A stretch of 64,000 nucleotides of DNA from Parasutterella secunda (GTDB lineage Bacteria > Pseudomonadota > Gammaproteobacteria > Burkholderiales > Burkholderiaceae_F): assembly GCF_016901835.1 (NCBI RefSeq), contig NZ_JACJKX010000008.1, positions 28,755-92,754 on the forward strand, written 5' to 3'. The notes below the pieces were generated by a model, which saw only the letters and a program-made list of their open reading frames with translations, was not told the origin of the DNA and made no database searches. The position numbers were made by a program, and so were the translations under genes. Below, in pieces: positions 8,516 through 16,994 of the stretch; position 1 is the first letter of the stretch, and each line of letters opens with the position of its first letter.

Positions 8516-9616
8516 TCAAATCCAGTCTTTCTGTCGAAAGCTTTTCAGTACACGAACAAAAGCTCTCATTTCTTGCGGTGTTCCCAACGTGACCCGACTG
8601 TAGCCAACTGCCGGCGCAAACTCTCGACCGACAAAAACGTGTGCCTGAGCCATCCGTTCTTTGTAGAGCTGATGTTCACCTTTGATTTTGTGGAAAATGA
8701 AATTCGCTTCAGAAGGAAGGTAACGGATGCCCAATTCGTCCAGTGTATCCGTCACGATTTTTCTGGCGAGATTCGTGCTTTGAAGACTTCTTTCGAAAAA
8801 TGCTTCGTCCTTTAAGCTTGCCAGGGCTGCCACGGCACCCGCAACGTTGAGATTGTCAATCGAGACAAAGTTTCTGATCATGGCCGCCGTTTTTGCATCG
8901 GCTAAACCATAGCCCACGCGCAGACCAGCCATCGCATAAATCTTTGAGAAAGTCCTTGTTACCACTACATTTGGTGAACCTGTTTTGACGTTTTCTACGG
9001 CACTTCTAAAAGCCGGATCCGTCACAAATTCTGCATACGCCTCATCAACGATAAAAGCCGTACGGCTGTTTTCCTGATGCAACCAAGGATTCAAAACCGA
9101 AGCCTGCGTAATCGTTGCGGTCGGATTATTCGGATTGCAGAGGTAGACAATAGAAAAACCATCAAAGCCATCGGCTTGAGCCTTCATGGCTTCCAGATCA
9201 ATAGCCAAAGATCCTTGAGTTAAAGGAACTTTGACGACACTGATTCCTAAGGATGAGGCGTAAAGCTCTGCAAAATCAAATGTCGGATCGGGTACGATGA
9301 GCTGCACGGGCTCGACACGTTTTTGTGCCGCAAAGCTGAAGGCTTCAATCGTCGCTTGAATGATTTCGGATGATCCATTTCCTAAAACAACCTGCCTTTC
9401 ATTCAAATCAAATTTAGCCGCAATCGCCTCAGCAAGCTCCGAGCGCAACGCATCAGGATAGCGAAATGCACCATCGAGACACCGAATCACTGCCTCTTTG
9501 GCCAAATCTGACATGCCAAGCGAATTTTCGTTAAAGTTCAAAAGCAAAGGCGCCTTCTCGGACGGAATAAATTCCTCGTCTGCCGCTAAAGCCTTTGCTC
9601 TTAAAACACTGCCCAT
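8516..9616 (-). CDS. hisC: Histidinol-phosphate aminotransferase family protein
   Basis: A 366-residue PLP-dependent class I/II aminotransferase that best fits HisC, which makes histidinol phosphate from imidazole-acetol phosphate and glutamate. Visible features are LLNFNENSLGMS near residue 27, LGNGSSEIIQATIEAF, YLCNPNNPTAT, VDEAYAEF, and the PLP-lysine segment TRTFSKIYAMAGLRVGYG. AAAGGAA sits 9 bases before the ATG. It stands alone rather than in a his operon and converges on the upstream ATPase gene. Some HisC-like enzymes transaminate aromatic amino acids instead, so the specificity is likely but not proven. Confidence 0.8.
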   Translation of the reverse strand: MGSVLRAKALAADEEFIPSEKAPLLLNFNENSLGMSDLAKEAVIRCLDGAFRYPDALRSELAEAIAAKFDLNERQVVLGNGSSEIIQATIEAFSFAAQKRVEPVQLIVPDPTFDFAELYASSLGISVVKVPLTQGSLAIDLEAMKAQADGFDGFSIVYLCNPNNPTATITQASVLNPWLHQENSRTAFIVDEAYAEFVTDPAFRSAVENVKTGSPNVVVTRTFSKIYAMAGLRVGYGLADAKTAAMIRNFVSIDNLNVAGAVAALASLKDEAFFERSLQSTNLARKIVTDTLDELGIRYLPSEANFIFHKIKGEHQLYKERMAQAHVFVGREFAPAVGYSRVTLGTPQEMRAFVRVLKSFRQKDWI

Positions 9617-9887
9617 TGCAATTGATTCCTTTCAAGTATTGCGTTTTGCCTTGCATGATGGCTTTGAAAAGTTTAATAGTTCTGCTCGAAAAATTTCAAA
9701 CTGATGCTTGGCCGACAAATTATCCAAATAACATAATAATTTCAAACAGTTATTAACTTATCTTTTGAATGTTTTTGTCGCCGGAAGGTTCTCCTGATGG
9801 TCAAAGCAGTACACCACAGCAGTATTTGCACTAAAATGCGTTTGCTCAAAAACGCTAACCGCGCGAAAAATAAGAAAGAATTCCAAG

Positions 9888-12242
9888 ATGCCCGTTACTT
9901 TGAATGATTTGCCGATCGGTCGCAGTGCGACCGTTGAATCCGTCGGTGCCTCAGGCGCCCTGCGTCAACACTTTCTGGATATGGGATTAATCCCCCAGGC
10001 CACCGTTACGATGGTTAAACGCGCCCCCATGGGCGATCCGATTGAAGTCCGTATCAGAAGTTATGAACTGACCCTTCGAGTAGCGGAGGCTCAGGCGATC
10101 ACTATTACCAATATTCGTGAGCCGGAACCGATTAAGTCTCAAACCCAAGCGGTTGAGGAAATTTCGCACCCTGGTTACGGTGAAGGCGGTAAATTTCACG
10201 AAAAGAAAACCGAAAAGCCGTTACCTGAAGGAAAAGTTCTCACCTTTGCGCTTGCGGGTAATCAAAACTGCGGCAAAACCACCCTTTTTAATAAGCTTAC
10301 CGGTTCCAATCAACACGTCGGCAATTTCCCCGGCGTAACGGTCGATCGTAAAGATGGCAGTATCATCGGGCACTCTGAAACCCTGGTCACGGACTTGCCG
10401 GGCATTTATTCTCTTTCGCCTTACACGAACGAAGAAATCGTCTCGCGTGAATTTATTCTCAAAGAAAATCCCGATGCCATCATCAACATTGTGGATGCGA
10501 CCAACATTGAAAGAAACCTGTATCTGACGATGCAGTTAATGGAGTTGGGCCGCCCCATGGTTTTGGCTCTGAACATGATGGATGAGGTGTGGGCTAACGG
10601 AGGCTCGGTGCGTGTGAACGAAATGGAGGCACTCCTTGGGATGCCGGTCGTGCCGATTTCAGCAAGCCGCGGCGAAGGCATTGAAGAATTAATTGACCAC
10701 GCGATTCACGTAGCGAAGTACCAGGAACCCCCGACAGTTCAGGACTTTTGTGACTCAAGTGACCATGGCGGCGCCGTGCACCGGTGTCTTCACAGCATCA
10801 TGCATATCATCGAAGACCATGCACAAAAGGCCAATATTCCGCTTCGTTTTGCGGCAAGCAAAATCGCAGAAGGCGACGCGCTCATCATGGATCAGCTCGA
10901 TCTGGACATCAATGAAAAGCGCACCATCGCTCACATTATCAAGCAGCTTGAAGCCGAACGCGGTCTGGACCGGGCTGCAGCCATTGCCGATATGCGCTTT
11001 TCTTTTATCGACAAGGTCTGCGCACAAACCGTGGTCAAACCCAGAATCAGTCGTGAGCACATCAGAAGTCTTGCCATTGACGAGATTTTGACCGGTCGCT
11101 TGACGGCCATTCCGGCCTTTATTGCCATCATGGCACTGGTCTTCTGGCTCACATTTAACGTGATCGGCGTATGGTTAAGCGACGCACTGGATTGGGCAAT
11201 CGGCTTGGCTACGGAACAGACCGATGCAGCACTCACTGCTTTAAACGTCAATGCCTCCATCCATTCGCTCATCATTGATGCCATCTTCAATGGCGTGGGT
11301 AGTGTCTTGAGTTTTCTGCCTACCATCGTCGTCCTCTTTTTCTTCCTGTCCTTTCTCGAAGACAGCGGTTACATGGCGCGCGTAGCGTTTGTGATGGACA
11401 CGCTTTTAAGACGAATCGGCCTGTCCGGCCGAAGCATTGTGCCGATGTTAATCGGTTTCGGCTGTACGGTTCCGGGCGTCATGGCTAGCCGCACGCTCCC
11501 TTCAGAGCGAGACCGAAAGATGACGATTTTGCTCACCCCCTTTATGAGCTGCTCGGCAAAATTGCCCATCTACGCATTTTTCGTCGCGGCCTTTTTCCCG
11601 GGCGAAGGTGCACTTATCATGATTAGTCTTTACGTGTTGGGGATTATCGTAGCTGTCATTTTGGGCTACCTTATGAAAAACACGGTCTTTAAGGGCGAAG
11701 CAGTGCCCTTTGTGATGGAGTTGCCCAACTATCGGCTACCCGGCGCTAAAAACGTGATGCTCTTGCTCTGGGACAAAGCCAAGGACTTTTTACAGCGTGC
11801 CTTTACCGTGATTTTTGTGGCAACGATTGTCATTTGGTTCTTACAGACTTTTGACTTTCAACTCAATCCGGTTGAGAACTCTCAAAGCAGTATCCTGGCG
11901 GTTGTGGCGGGCTGGATTTCCCCCATTTTCGCGCCCCTGGGCTTTGACGATTGGCGCATTACGACTGCATTGATCGGTGGCTTTATGGCTAAGGAAAGTG
12001 TCGTGAGTAGCCTCTCCGTTCTGTTCGGTTCCACCGAAGCACTCACCGCTGCTTTAAGCACTCTGACAGCCTTAGCACTGTTGGTGTTTTGCCTGCTCTA
12101 TACCCCGTGTGTGGCTTCAATTGCGACGATTAAACGAGAATTGGGCGGCCAGTGGGCTGTCGGCGTAGCACTTTTTCAATGCGTGATCGCCTGGATTGTC
12201 GCTTTTATTGTTCGGCTCATCGGATTGGTGCTAGGATATTAA
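9888..12242 (+). CDS. feoB: Fused FeoA-FeoB ferrous iron transporter
   Basis: One 784-residue chain combines both Feo proteins for GTP-gated Fe(II) uptake across the inner membrane. Residues ~1-77 are an SH3-like FeoA domain (LPIGRSATVESVG, LRQHFLDMGLIPQATV, LRVAEAQAITI). After a charged linker, the G domain starts near 115 with G1 GNQNCGKTT, NFPGVTVDRK, G3 DLPGIYSL and G4 NMMD. The C-terminal half has two Gate regions (YMARVAFVMD...GFGCTVPGVMASRTL, and FMAKESVVSSLSVLF) and about 8-10 membrane segments. E. coli has separate FeoA (75 aa) and FeoB (773 aa). A small FeoB-associated gene follows. No convincing Fur box was found upstream. Confidence 0.94.
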   Translation: MPVTLNDLPIGRSATVESVGASGALRQHFLDMGLIPQATVTMVKRAPMGDPIEVRIRSYELTLRVAEAQAITITNIREPEPIKSQTQAVEEISHPGYGEGGKFHEKKTEKPLPEGKVLTFALAGNQNCGKTTLFNKLTGSNQHVGNFPGVTVDRKDGSIIGHSETLVTDLPGIYSLSPYTNEEIVSREFILKENPDAIINIVDATNIERNLYLTMQLMELGRPMVLALNMMDEVWANGGSVRVNEMEALLGMPVVPISASRGEGIEELIDHAIHVAKYQEPPTVQDFCDSSDHGGAVHRCLHSIMHIIEDHAQKANIPLRFAASKIAEGDALIMDQLDLDINEKRTIAHIIKQLEAERGLDRAAAIADMRFSFIDKVCAQTVVKPRISREHIRSLAIDEILTGRLTAIPAFIAIMALVFWLTFNVIGVWLSDALDWAIGLATEQTDAALTALNVNASIHSLIIDAIFNGVGSVLSFLPTIVVLFFFLSFLEDSGYMARVAFVMDTLLRRIGLSGRSIVPMLIGFGCTVPGVMASRTLPSERDRKMTILLTPFMSCSAKLPIYAFFVAAFFPGEGALIMISLYVLGIIVAVILGYLMKNTVFKGEAVPFVMELPNYRLPGAKNVMLLLWDKAKDFLQRAFTVIFVATIVIWFLQTFDFQLNPVENSQSSILAVVAGWISPIFAPLGFDDWRITTALIGGFMAKESVVSSLSVLFGSTEALTAALSTLTALALLVFCLLYTPCVASIATIKRELGGQWAVGVALFQCVIAWIVAFIVRLIGLVLGY

Positions 12243-12271
12243 CTGAGAATGGTTTTCAATAAGGTTGAATC

Positions 12272-12469
12272 ATGAACGGTATCAGTTGGTTGCTTTTGAT
12301 ATTGATTGTCCTGGCAGTCATTTGGGTGATTGTTTTCAAAATGAAGAATCGCTCAAGCGGCGACTGCGGCTGCGGGTGCTCATCGTGCCATACGGGCCGC
12401 AAGAAAACCTCCGATTGTTGCAGCACTAAAAGCGAGCAAATTATTCATATTCAAAAAATGGGACGTTGA
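12272..12469 (+). CDS. FeoB-associated Cys-rich membrane protein
   Basis: A 65-residue protein 29 bases after feoB. One N-terminal membrane segment (WLLLILIVLAVIWVIVF, residues 5-21) is followed by a cytosolic Cys-rich tail, DCGCGCSSCHTGRK ... DCCSTK. This is the pattern of the FeoB-associated Cys-rich family (PF12669), which takes the place of FeoC in many genomes and may bind iron or a cofactor. The operon position supports the call. The exact role is not established. Confidence 0.85.
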   Translation: MNGISWLLLILIVLAVIWVIVFKMKNRSSGDCGCGCSSCHTGRKKTSDCCSTKSEQIIHIQKMGR

Positions 12470-12487
12470 TCGCTTAACATTGAACGC

Positions 12488-12520
12488 AAAAAGGTGCAGG
12501 CGCTGTCTGTGCCTTTTTTG
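12488..12520 (+). terminator. Terminator of the feo operon
   Basis: AAAAAGG-TG-CAG pairs with CTG-TG-CCTTTTTT around a GCGCTGT loop and is followed by GTTTTTTT. It lies 18 bases after the stop of the FeoB-associated gene. Confidence 0.75.
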
Positions 12521-12686
12521 TTTTTTTCTTGGTTTGAACTGATCAAGTTGACCGATATTCAGATTCGTTGCAAACATTCTTCCTCCCTGTGTTCTTTGTC
12601 AAAGAGTGCTTGTCGGAATTCGCCAAATACTGTGAAAGGCTTTAAAATTAAAGACTTCATTTCGCTATATTTTTTGAGACAATCAT

Positions 12687-14765
12687 ATGTCCACGACGGA
12701 AAACAAAGAAAACGGTGCACAGGTCACCAACTTTATTCGAAATATCATTGATGAAGACTTGGCTCGTAACGCCAACCGCCCCCGTTTGTGGTGCGGCCAT
12801 CCTGCTCCTTATGCAGAGCAGGCCCAAAACGGTCAGGAAGATCCGGCCCGAATCCGTACGCGTTTTCCGCCCGAACCCAATGGCTATCTGCATATTGGTC
12901 ACGCCAAGAGTATCTGCCTGAATTTCGGTTTGGCTCGTGACTACGGCGGCTACTGCCACATGCGCTTTGACGATACCAATCCGGTCAAGGAAGACCAGGA
13001 GTACGTCGACTCCATTAAAGAGTCGGTGCAATGGTTGGGCTTTGATTGGAAGCACGGCGAAGAAAATAATCTCTACTTCGCAAGCGACTACTTCCAGTGG
13101 ATGTACGACTGCGCAGAGCACCTCGTGAAGACCGGCTTTGCCTACGTCGACGAACAAACCCCTGAAGAAATGCATGCCAATCGCGGCACTTTGACCGAAC
13201 CGGGAAAGAACTCCCCCTATCGTGACCGCCCGATTGAAGAAAACCTTCGTCTTTTCCGCGAAATGCGCGACGGTAAGCACGCCGAAGGTTCCATGGTGGT
13301 TCGTGCCAAGATTGATATGGCAAGCCCCAACATCAACCTGCGTGACCCGGCAATCTATCGTATCCGCTTTGCCGAACACCATCGCACGGGCAACAAGTGG
13401 TGCATCTACCCGATGTACACCTTTGCTCACCCAATCGAAGATACGCTTGAAAACATCACCCACTCCATTTGCACGCTTGAATTCGAAGACCAACGCGCGT
13501 TCTACGATTGGGCGCTTGAACGCTCCATCCCCGTTTTGCGCGGACCGCAATTTGAAGAAGCCAAGGCTATTCTTTTGCAAATGAGTAAGGGCGAAGATCC
13601 CCGAGCCCTCGCATTCATGCGTGCTTGCTACCAGCATCGCAATAAACTCGGCTTGAGTGCTCCGGAAAAAGCGTTGGCTGAAATTCTCGATGCCTGGAGT
13701 GACAATCTGGGACCGGAAAAGCTCATGGGCATCCGCGCAGAATCTTTCTGGGCTTTGCTCTTGACTCAGCCCGAACACTACACGCCGCTTTTGCAAGCCG
13801 CGCTTGATGTGGTGCGCCCGAACTTCTTCTTGCTATCGCACCAATATGAATTTAATCGTCTGAACCTCTCGCACGTGGTGGTGAGTAAGCGCAAACTCAT
13901 CCAACTCGTCAAAGAAAACCTCGTGAGCGGTTGGGATGATCCGCGTATGCCGACAATTTTCGGCTTGCGCCGCAGAGGCTACACCCCCGAAGCCATTCAG
14001 CTTTTTGCCGAACGTTGCGGCGTCTCCCGTGTGGCAGGCGGCTTAATCGACTACTCGGTTCTCGAAGCCTGTCTGCGTGAAGATCTCGAAGGCCGCGCTA
14101 TGCGCCGTATCGGTGTGGTGCATCCCTTAAAGCTCATTATCGACAACTATCCTGAAAATCAAACCGAAACGCTCACGGCTCCGAACCATCCGCAAAAGCC
14201 GGAATTGGGCACGCGCGAACTCACTTTCTCTCGTGAACTCTGGATTGATGAAAGCGATTTTGCCGAAGTGCCGCCCAAGGGCTATCGCCGTCTGACGATT
14301 CCTGCTGACGGCTCTGAAGCCAAACCGGTTCGTCTGCGCTATGCCTACGTTGTGGTACCGACCTCGGTTGATAAGGATGAAAACGGCAAGGTCATCGCCG
14401 TTCACTGCCGCTATCTGCCTGAAACGAAAAGCGGCAGCGCGGGCTCTGAAGCCGTTAAGACCAAGGCTGCGATTCACTTTGTCGATGCAAAGACTGCCGT
14501 TAAGGCCGAGTTCCGTCTCTATGACCGACTCTTTGCCGTGGCGCAGCCCGATGCAGTCGATGCTGACTACCGTACGCTTTTAAATCCTGATAGCCTCAAA
14601 GTGGTTGAAGGTTATATTGAACCGGCACTGGCAACAGCCCAACCCGATGAAAAGTTCCAATTGGAACGCACGGGCTACTTTGTGGCTGATCGAATCGATC
14701 ACAAGCCCGAGCATCCGGTCTTTAACCTCTCGGTGGGTTTAAAAGAAAATAAAATGAAAAAATAA
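12687..14765 (+). CDS. glnS: Glutaminyl-tRNA synthetase with a large internal insertion
   Basis: Class I synthetase that charges tRNA-Gln in the cytoplasm. Motifs are PPEPNGYLHIGHAK (HIGH equivalent, residues 61-74), FDDTNP, CIYPMYTFAHPIEDTLENITHS, and the KMSKS equivalent VSKRK at 399-403. The C-terminal anticodon-binding beta barrels are present. At 692 aa it is far longer than E. coli GlnRS (554 aa). Most of the excess is a block of about 100 residues, ~284-383, between IPV and HQYEFNRLNLSHVVVSKRK, where E. coli has only a few residues. There is also a short extension near residues 30-50. The frame is intact and codon use matches the flanks, so the insertion looks translated. A long antisense frame covering the first half is a shadow. 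Confidence 0.95.
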   Translation: MSTTENKENGAQVTNFIRNIIDEDLARNANRPRLWCGHPAPYAEQAQNGQEDPARIRTRFPPEPNGYLHIGHAKSICLNFGLARDYGGYCHMRFDDTNPVKEDQEYVDSIKESVQWLGFDWKHGEENNLYFASDYFQWMYDCAEHLVKTGFAYVDEQTPEEMHANRGTLTEPGKNSPYRDRPIEENLRLFREMRDGKHAEGSMVVRAKIDMASPNINLRDPAIYRIRFAEHHRTGNKWCIYPMYTFAHPIEDTLENITHSICTLEFEDQRAFYDWALERSIPVLRGPQFEEAKAILLQMSKGEDPRALAFMRACYQHRNKLGLSAPEKALAEILDAWSDNLGPEKLMGIRAESFWALLLTQPEHYTPLLQAALDVVRPNFFLLSHQYEFNRLNLSHVVVSKRKLIQLVKENLVSGWDDPRMPTIFGLRRRGYTPEAIQLFAERCGVSRVAGGLIDYSVLEACLREDLEGRAMRRIGVVHPLKLIIDNYPENQTETLTAPNHPQKPELGTRELTFSRELWIDESDFAEVPPKGYRRLTIPADGSEAKPVRLRYAYVVVPTSVDKDENGKVIAVHCRYLPETKSGSAGSEAVKTKAAIHFVDAKTAVKAEFRLYDRLFAVAQPDAVDADYRTLLNPDSLKVVEGYIEPALATAQPDEKFQLERTGYFVADRIDHKPEHPVFNLSVGLKENKMKK

Positions 14766-14786
14766 TTGACGTTAGATCGACATCAA

Positions 14787-14824
14787 AGCTCTGCATGGAA
14801 ATTTCCGGCAGAGCTTTTTTCTTT
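14787..14824 (+). terminator. Terminator of glnS
   Basis: AGCTCTGC (14787-14794 region) pairs with GCAGAGCT (14808-14815) and is followed by TTTTTTCTTTC, 22 bases after the glnS stop. Confidence 0.9.
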
Positions 14825-14881
14825 CTGAAAGAAAATTTCGAAGAACTAAGCAAAAGCGCTCATCAATCGTCAAATCCCTTA

Positions 14882-14910
14882 TTGAAAGGACATCTGTTTT
14901 CTTCTAAGCT
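14882..14910 (+). promoter_or_regulatory. Candidate sigma-70 promoter of the met leader
   Basis: TTGAAA (14882-14887) and TAAGCT (14905-14910) are separated by 17 bases and would start transcription near 14917, about 42 bases before the leader ATG. The -35 matches 5 of 6 consensus bases, while the -10 is poor, so this is a tentative call. Confidence 0.4.
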
Positions 14911-14958
14911 ATCTCCATCTCTTTCGAGATTTCAATTTTTAGAGCATAGGAATCAAAC

Positions 14959-15069
14959 ATGGACATCGCTTTTGAACACAAGCCTAGCAGCCCGACCGCT
15001 TCGACGGCCGTGTCTGTTGTCGGCAGTGAATTCGAAATGCGAATGTGCATGATGACGATGGTGCTCTAA
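14959..15069 (+). CDS. Methionine-rich leader peptide of the metNIQ operon
   Basis: A 36-codon frame with an ATG 8 bases after AGG (14948-14950). It begins MDIAFEHKP and ends MRMCMMTMVL, then TAA. Five Met codons fall within the eight codons before Val-Leu-stop (positions 27, 29, 31, 32 and 34), and it lies 200 bases upstream of metN. This is the arrangement of classical ribosome-mediated attenuation leaders such as those of his, leu and trp operons, but with methionine as the sensed amino acid. The N-terminal part has no recognisable function. Seen: the frame, the Met run and the adjacent helices. Inferred: ribosome stalling at the Met codons when Met-tRNA is scarce. Confidence 0.7.
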   Translation: MDIAFEHKPSSPTASTAVSVVGSEFEMRMCMMTMVL

Positions 15070-15202
15070 GGACCTTCGGAGCACCGCGCTCCGCAAAAAA
15101 TATCGTTCGGAAGGTCTCAATACGAACGATGTTTCAGCCCCAACTCATTTGAAAATTAATTAAACGTCACACCAAAATTTTTGGTATTGAGACTCCGACC
15201 TT
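15060..15202 (+). promoter_or_regulatory. Candidate attenuator with competing RNA helices upstream of metN
   Basis: Four sets of exact complements overlap. GGTGCTC (15060-15066, last leader codons) pairs with GAGCACC (15079-15085). GACCTTC (15071-15077) pairs with GAAGGTC (15110-15116). ATCGTTCG (15102-15109) pairs with CGAACGAT (15123-15130), extendable with A-T pairs. GTCTCAATAC (15114-15123) pairs with GTATTGAGAC (15184-15193). Several share bases, so they cannot all form, and the first includes leader codons. No strong U-tract follows any helix. The G-poor, C-containing stretch 15135-15175 could load Rho. The mechanism is inferred. Confidence 0.55.
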
Positions 15203-15269
15203 TAAGCGGTTGAATGACGACAAAAACAAGTTTGATGCGTCTGCATCCGGTGTGACCGAAGGATTACGG

Positions 15270-16298
15270 ATGATTGAACTTGAACATATTTCAAAAACCT
15301 TTGAACTCAACGGCAAGACCGTAGAAGCAGTCAAAGATGTTTCTCTGCAAATTCGCGAAGGTGAGATTTTCGGCATCATCGGCTTTTCCGGCGCCGGCAA
15401 ATCCACTCTTGTTCGCTGCATTAACTTATTGGAAAAACCCGAAAAAGGTCGCGTTGTTATTGAAGGCGAAGACATCACACACTTTGAGGGTCGCCGATTG
15501 CGCGAAATGCGCCAAAAGATCGGCATGATTTTTCAACACTTCAATCTCATGCCTTCGCGAACGGTCTTTGAAAATATTGAATTGCCGCTCAAACTTACTC
15601 GACTCACCGAGAAAGAACGGAGAGCCAAAATCAATTCCCTGCTTGACCTGGTGGGCCTTACCGATAAAGCGCAAAGCTATCCCTCACAATTGTCCGGCGG
15701 ACAAAAGCAACGCGTAGCTATCGCCCGAGCGTTGGCCAACGACCCTAAAGTCCTGCTCTGCGACGAAGCCACAAGCGCTCTTGATCCTCAAACCACACAT
15801 TCCATTTTGCAATTACTCAAAGAAGTCAATGCCAGATTGAAGCTCACTATCGTTGTCATCACGCATCAAATGGAAGTCATCAAAGAAATTTGCGATCGGG
15901 TCGCGGTGATGCAAAAGGGTAGCGTGGTTGAAGAAGGCGATATTGTCGATGTGTTCAGCTCTCCTCAAGCGCCCATTACGAAAAGTTTCATTCAAGCTGC
16001 CGATAAGTTTGAAGCCTTCAGTGATCTTGTCAAACTCAACAGCGCCATCACCGGCATTAAGCCCACTCAACCGGTTTGGTTTCTGACTTACCGCGGAGCC
16101 GTTGCGGGCGAACCGCTAATGAGTGAGCTCTATCGGCGCTTTGAAGTTAAAGCCAACATCATCTACGGCAATATCGACTACTTCAAAGATTGCATCGTAG
16201 GAAAGCTCGGCGTAGCGATCGACGGCGAAAGTGAACGCATTGAGGATGCCAAGCAATTTTTAATTGAGCAAAAAGTCATTGTGGAGGTTTTAAGATGA
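15270..16298 (+). CDS. metN: Methionine ABC transporter ATP-binding protein
   Basis: ATPase subunit of the MetNIQ importer for L- and D-methionine, at the inner face of the inner membrane. Walker A is GFSGAGKSTLVR, the signature is LSGGQKQRVAIARAL and Walker B is VLLCDEATSALDP, with a switch His in VVITHQ. The C-terminal ~80 residues (LTYRGAVAGEPLMSELYRRF onward) are the NIL/ACT-like domain that binds methionine and inhibits transport when the cell is replete. I place the start at MIELEHISKTFELNG (342 aa), with GAAGGA 7 bases upstream; an in-frame TTG at 15210 would add 20 non-conserved residues. It overlaps metI by four bases. Confidence 0.95.
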   Translation: MIELEHISKTFELNGKTVEAVKDVSLQIREGEIFGIIGFSGAGKSTLVRCINLLEKPEKGRVVIEGEDITHFEGRRLREMRQKIGMIFQHFNLMPSRTVFENIELPLKLTRLTEKERRAKINSLLDLVGLTDKAQSYPSQLSGGQKQRVAIARALANDPKVLLCDEATSALDPQTTHSILQLLKEVNARLKLTIVVITHQMEVIKEICDRVAVMQKGSVVEEGDIVDVFSSPQAPITKSFIQAADKFEAFSDLVKLNSAITGIKPTQPVWFLTYRGAVAGEPLMSELYRRFEVKANIIYGNIDYFKDCIVGKLGVAIDGESERIEDAKQFLIEQKVIVEVLR

Positions 16299-16975
16299 AC
16301 GATTGGATCCACTATTTTCTGCCTCATCTTGATCGACTCGGGCCGGAGTTACTTGAGTGCTTCTGGCAAACCGCCACGATGGTCGCCGTTTCAGGCACCA
16401 TTGCCTGGGTGCTGGGCGTAGCCATCGGTGTTTTATTAGTCATTACCCGCCGAGGCGGCCTTTGGGAAAAACCATGGATCTTTTACTTGCTTGATAAAAG
16501 TATCGACATTATCCGCTCCATTCCCTTCATTATTCTGATCGTATTACTGATCCCATTGAGCCGCTTTTTAGTCGGTACGGGTTCCGGTGTCACGGGTTCC
16601 TTTGTGGCGTTGGTTTTCGGCACCGTCCCCTTTTTCGCCCGCCAGATCGAACAGGTTTTAAGTGATTTGGATGAAGGACTGATTGAAGCGAGTCTTGCCA
16701 TGGGCTTTTCCGTTCCCCAAATCGTATTCGGTGTCTACTTGCGTGAGTCCATTCCCGGCATCACACGCGTCACCCTCATCACGTTTGTGAGCTTTATCGG
16801 CATCACGGCAATTGCGGGCGCCATCGGCGCAGGCGGCCTGGGCGATTTTGCCATCCGTTACGGCTACCAAATGGGCTACCGAGACATGATTTGGCTCACC
16901 GTCATCATTATTTTGGCTGTTATCACTGTCGTTCAATGTTTCGGCCAATGGATTATTCGAAAAACTTCTCACTAA
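16295..16975 (+). CDS. metI: Methionine ABC transporter permease
   Basis: A 226-residue inner-membrane permease with about five membrane segments. The EAA loop contacting MetN is visible as EASLAMGFSVPQIVFGVYLRESIPG near residues 130-150, followed by GITAIAGAIGAGGLGDFAIRYGYQ, which is well conserved in MetI. Its ATG overlaps the metN stop by four bases, indicating translational coupling, and metQ follows 19 bases later. Confidence 0.95.
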   Translation: MNDWIHYFLPHLDRLGPELLECFWQTATMVAVSGTIAWVLGVAIGVLLVITRRGGLWEKPWIFYLLDKSIDIIRSIPFIILIVLLIPLSRFLVGTGSGVTGSFVALVFGTVPFFARQIEQVLSDLDEGLIEASLAMGFSVPQIVFGVYLRESIPGITRVTLITFVSFIGITAIAGAIGAGGLGDFAIRYGYQMGYRDMIWLTVIIILAVITVVQCFGQWIIRKTSH

Positions 16976-16994
16976 CTGTCAGGAGACACTCATC

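Noticed and set aside
12657..13796. 379-codon open frame antisense to glnS
   Set aside because: It lies wholly opposite a conserved gene, has no domain and an atypical composition; it is a codon-bias shadow.
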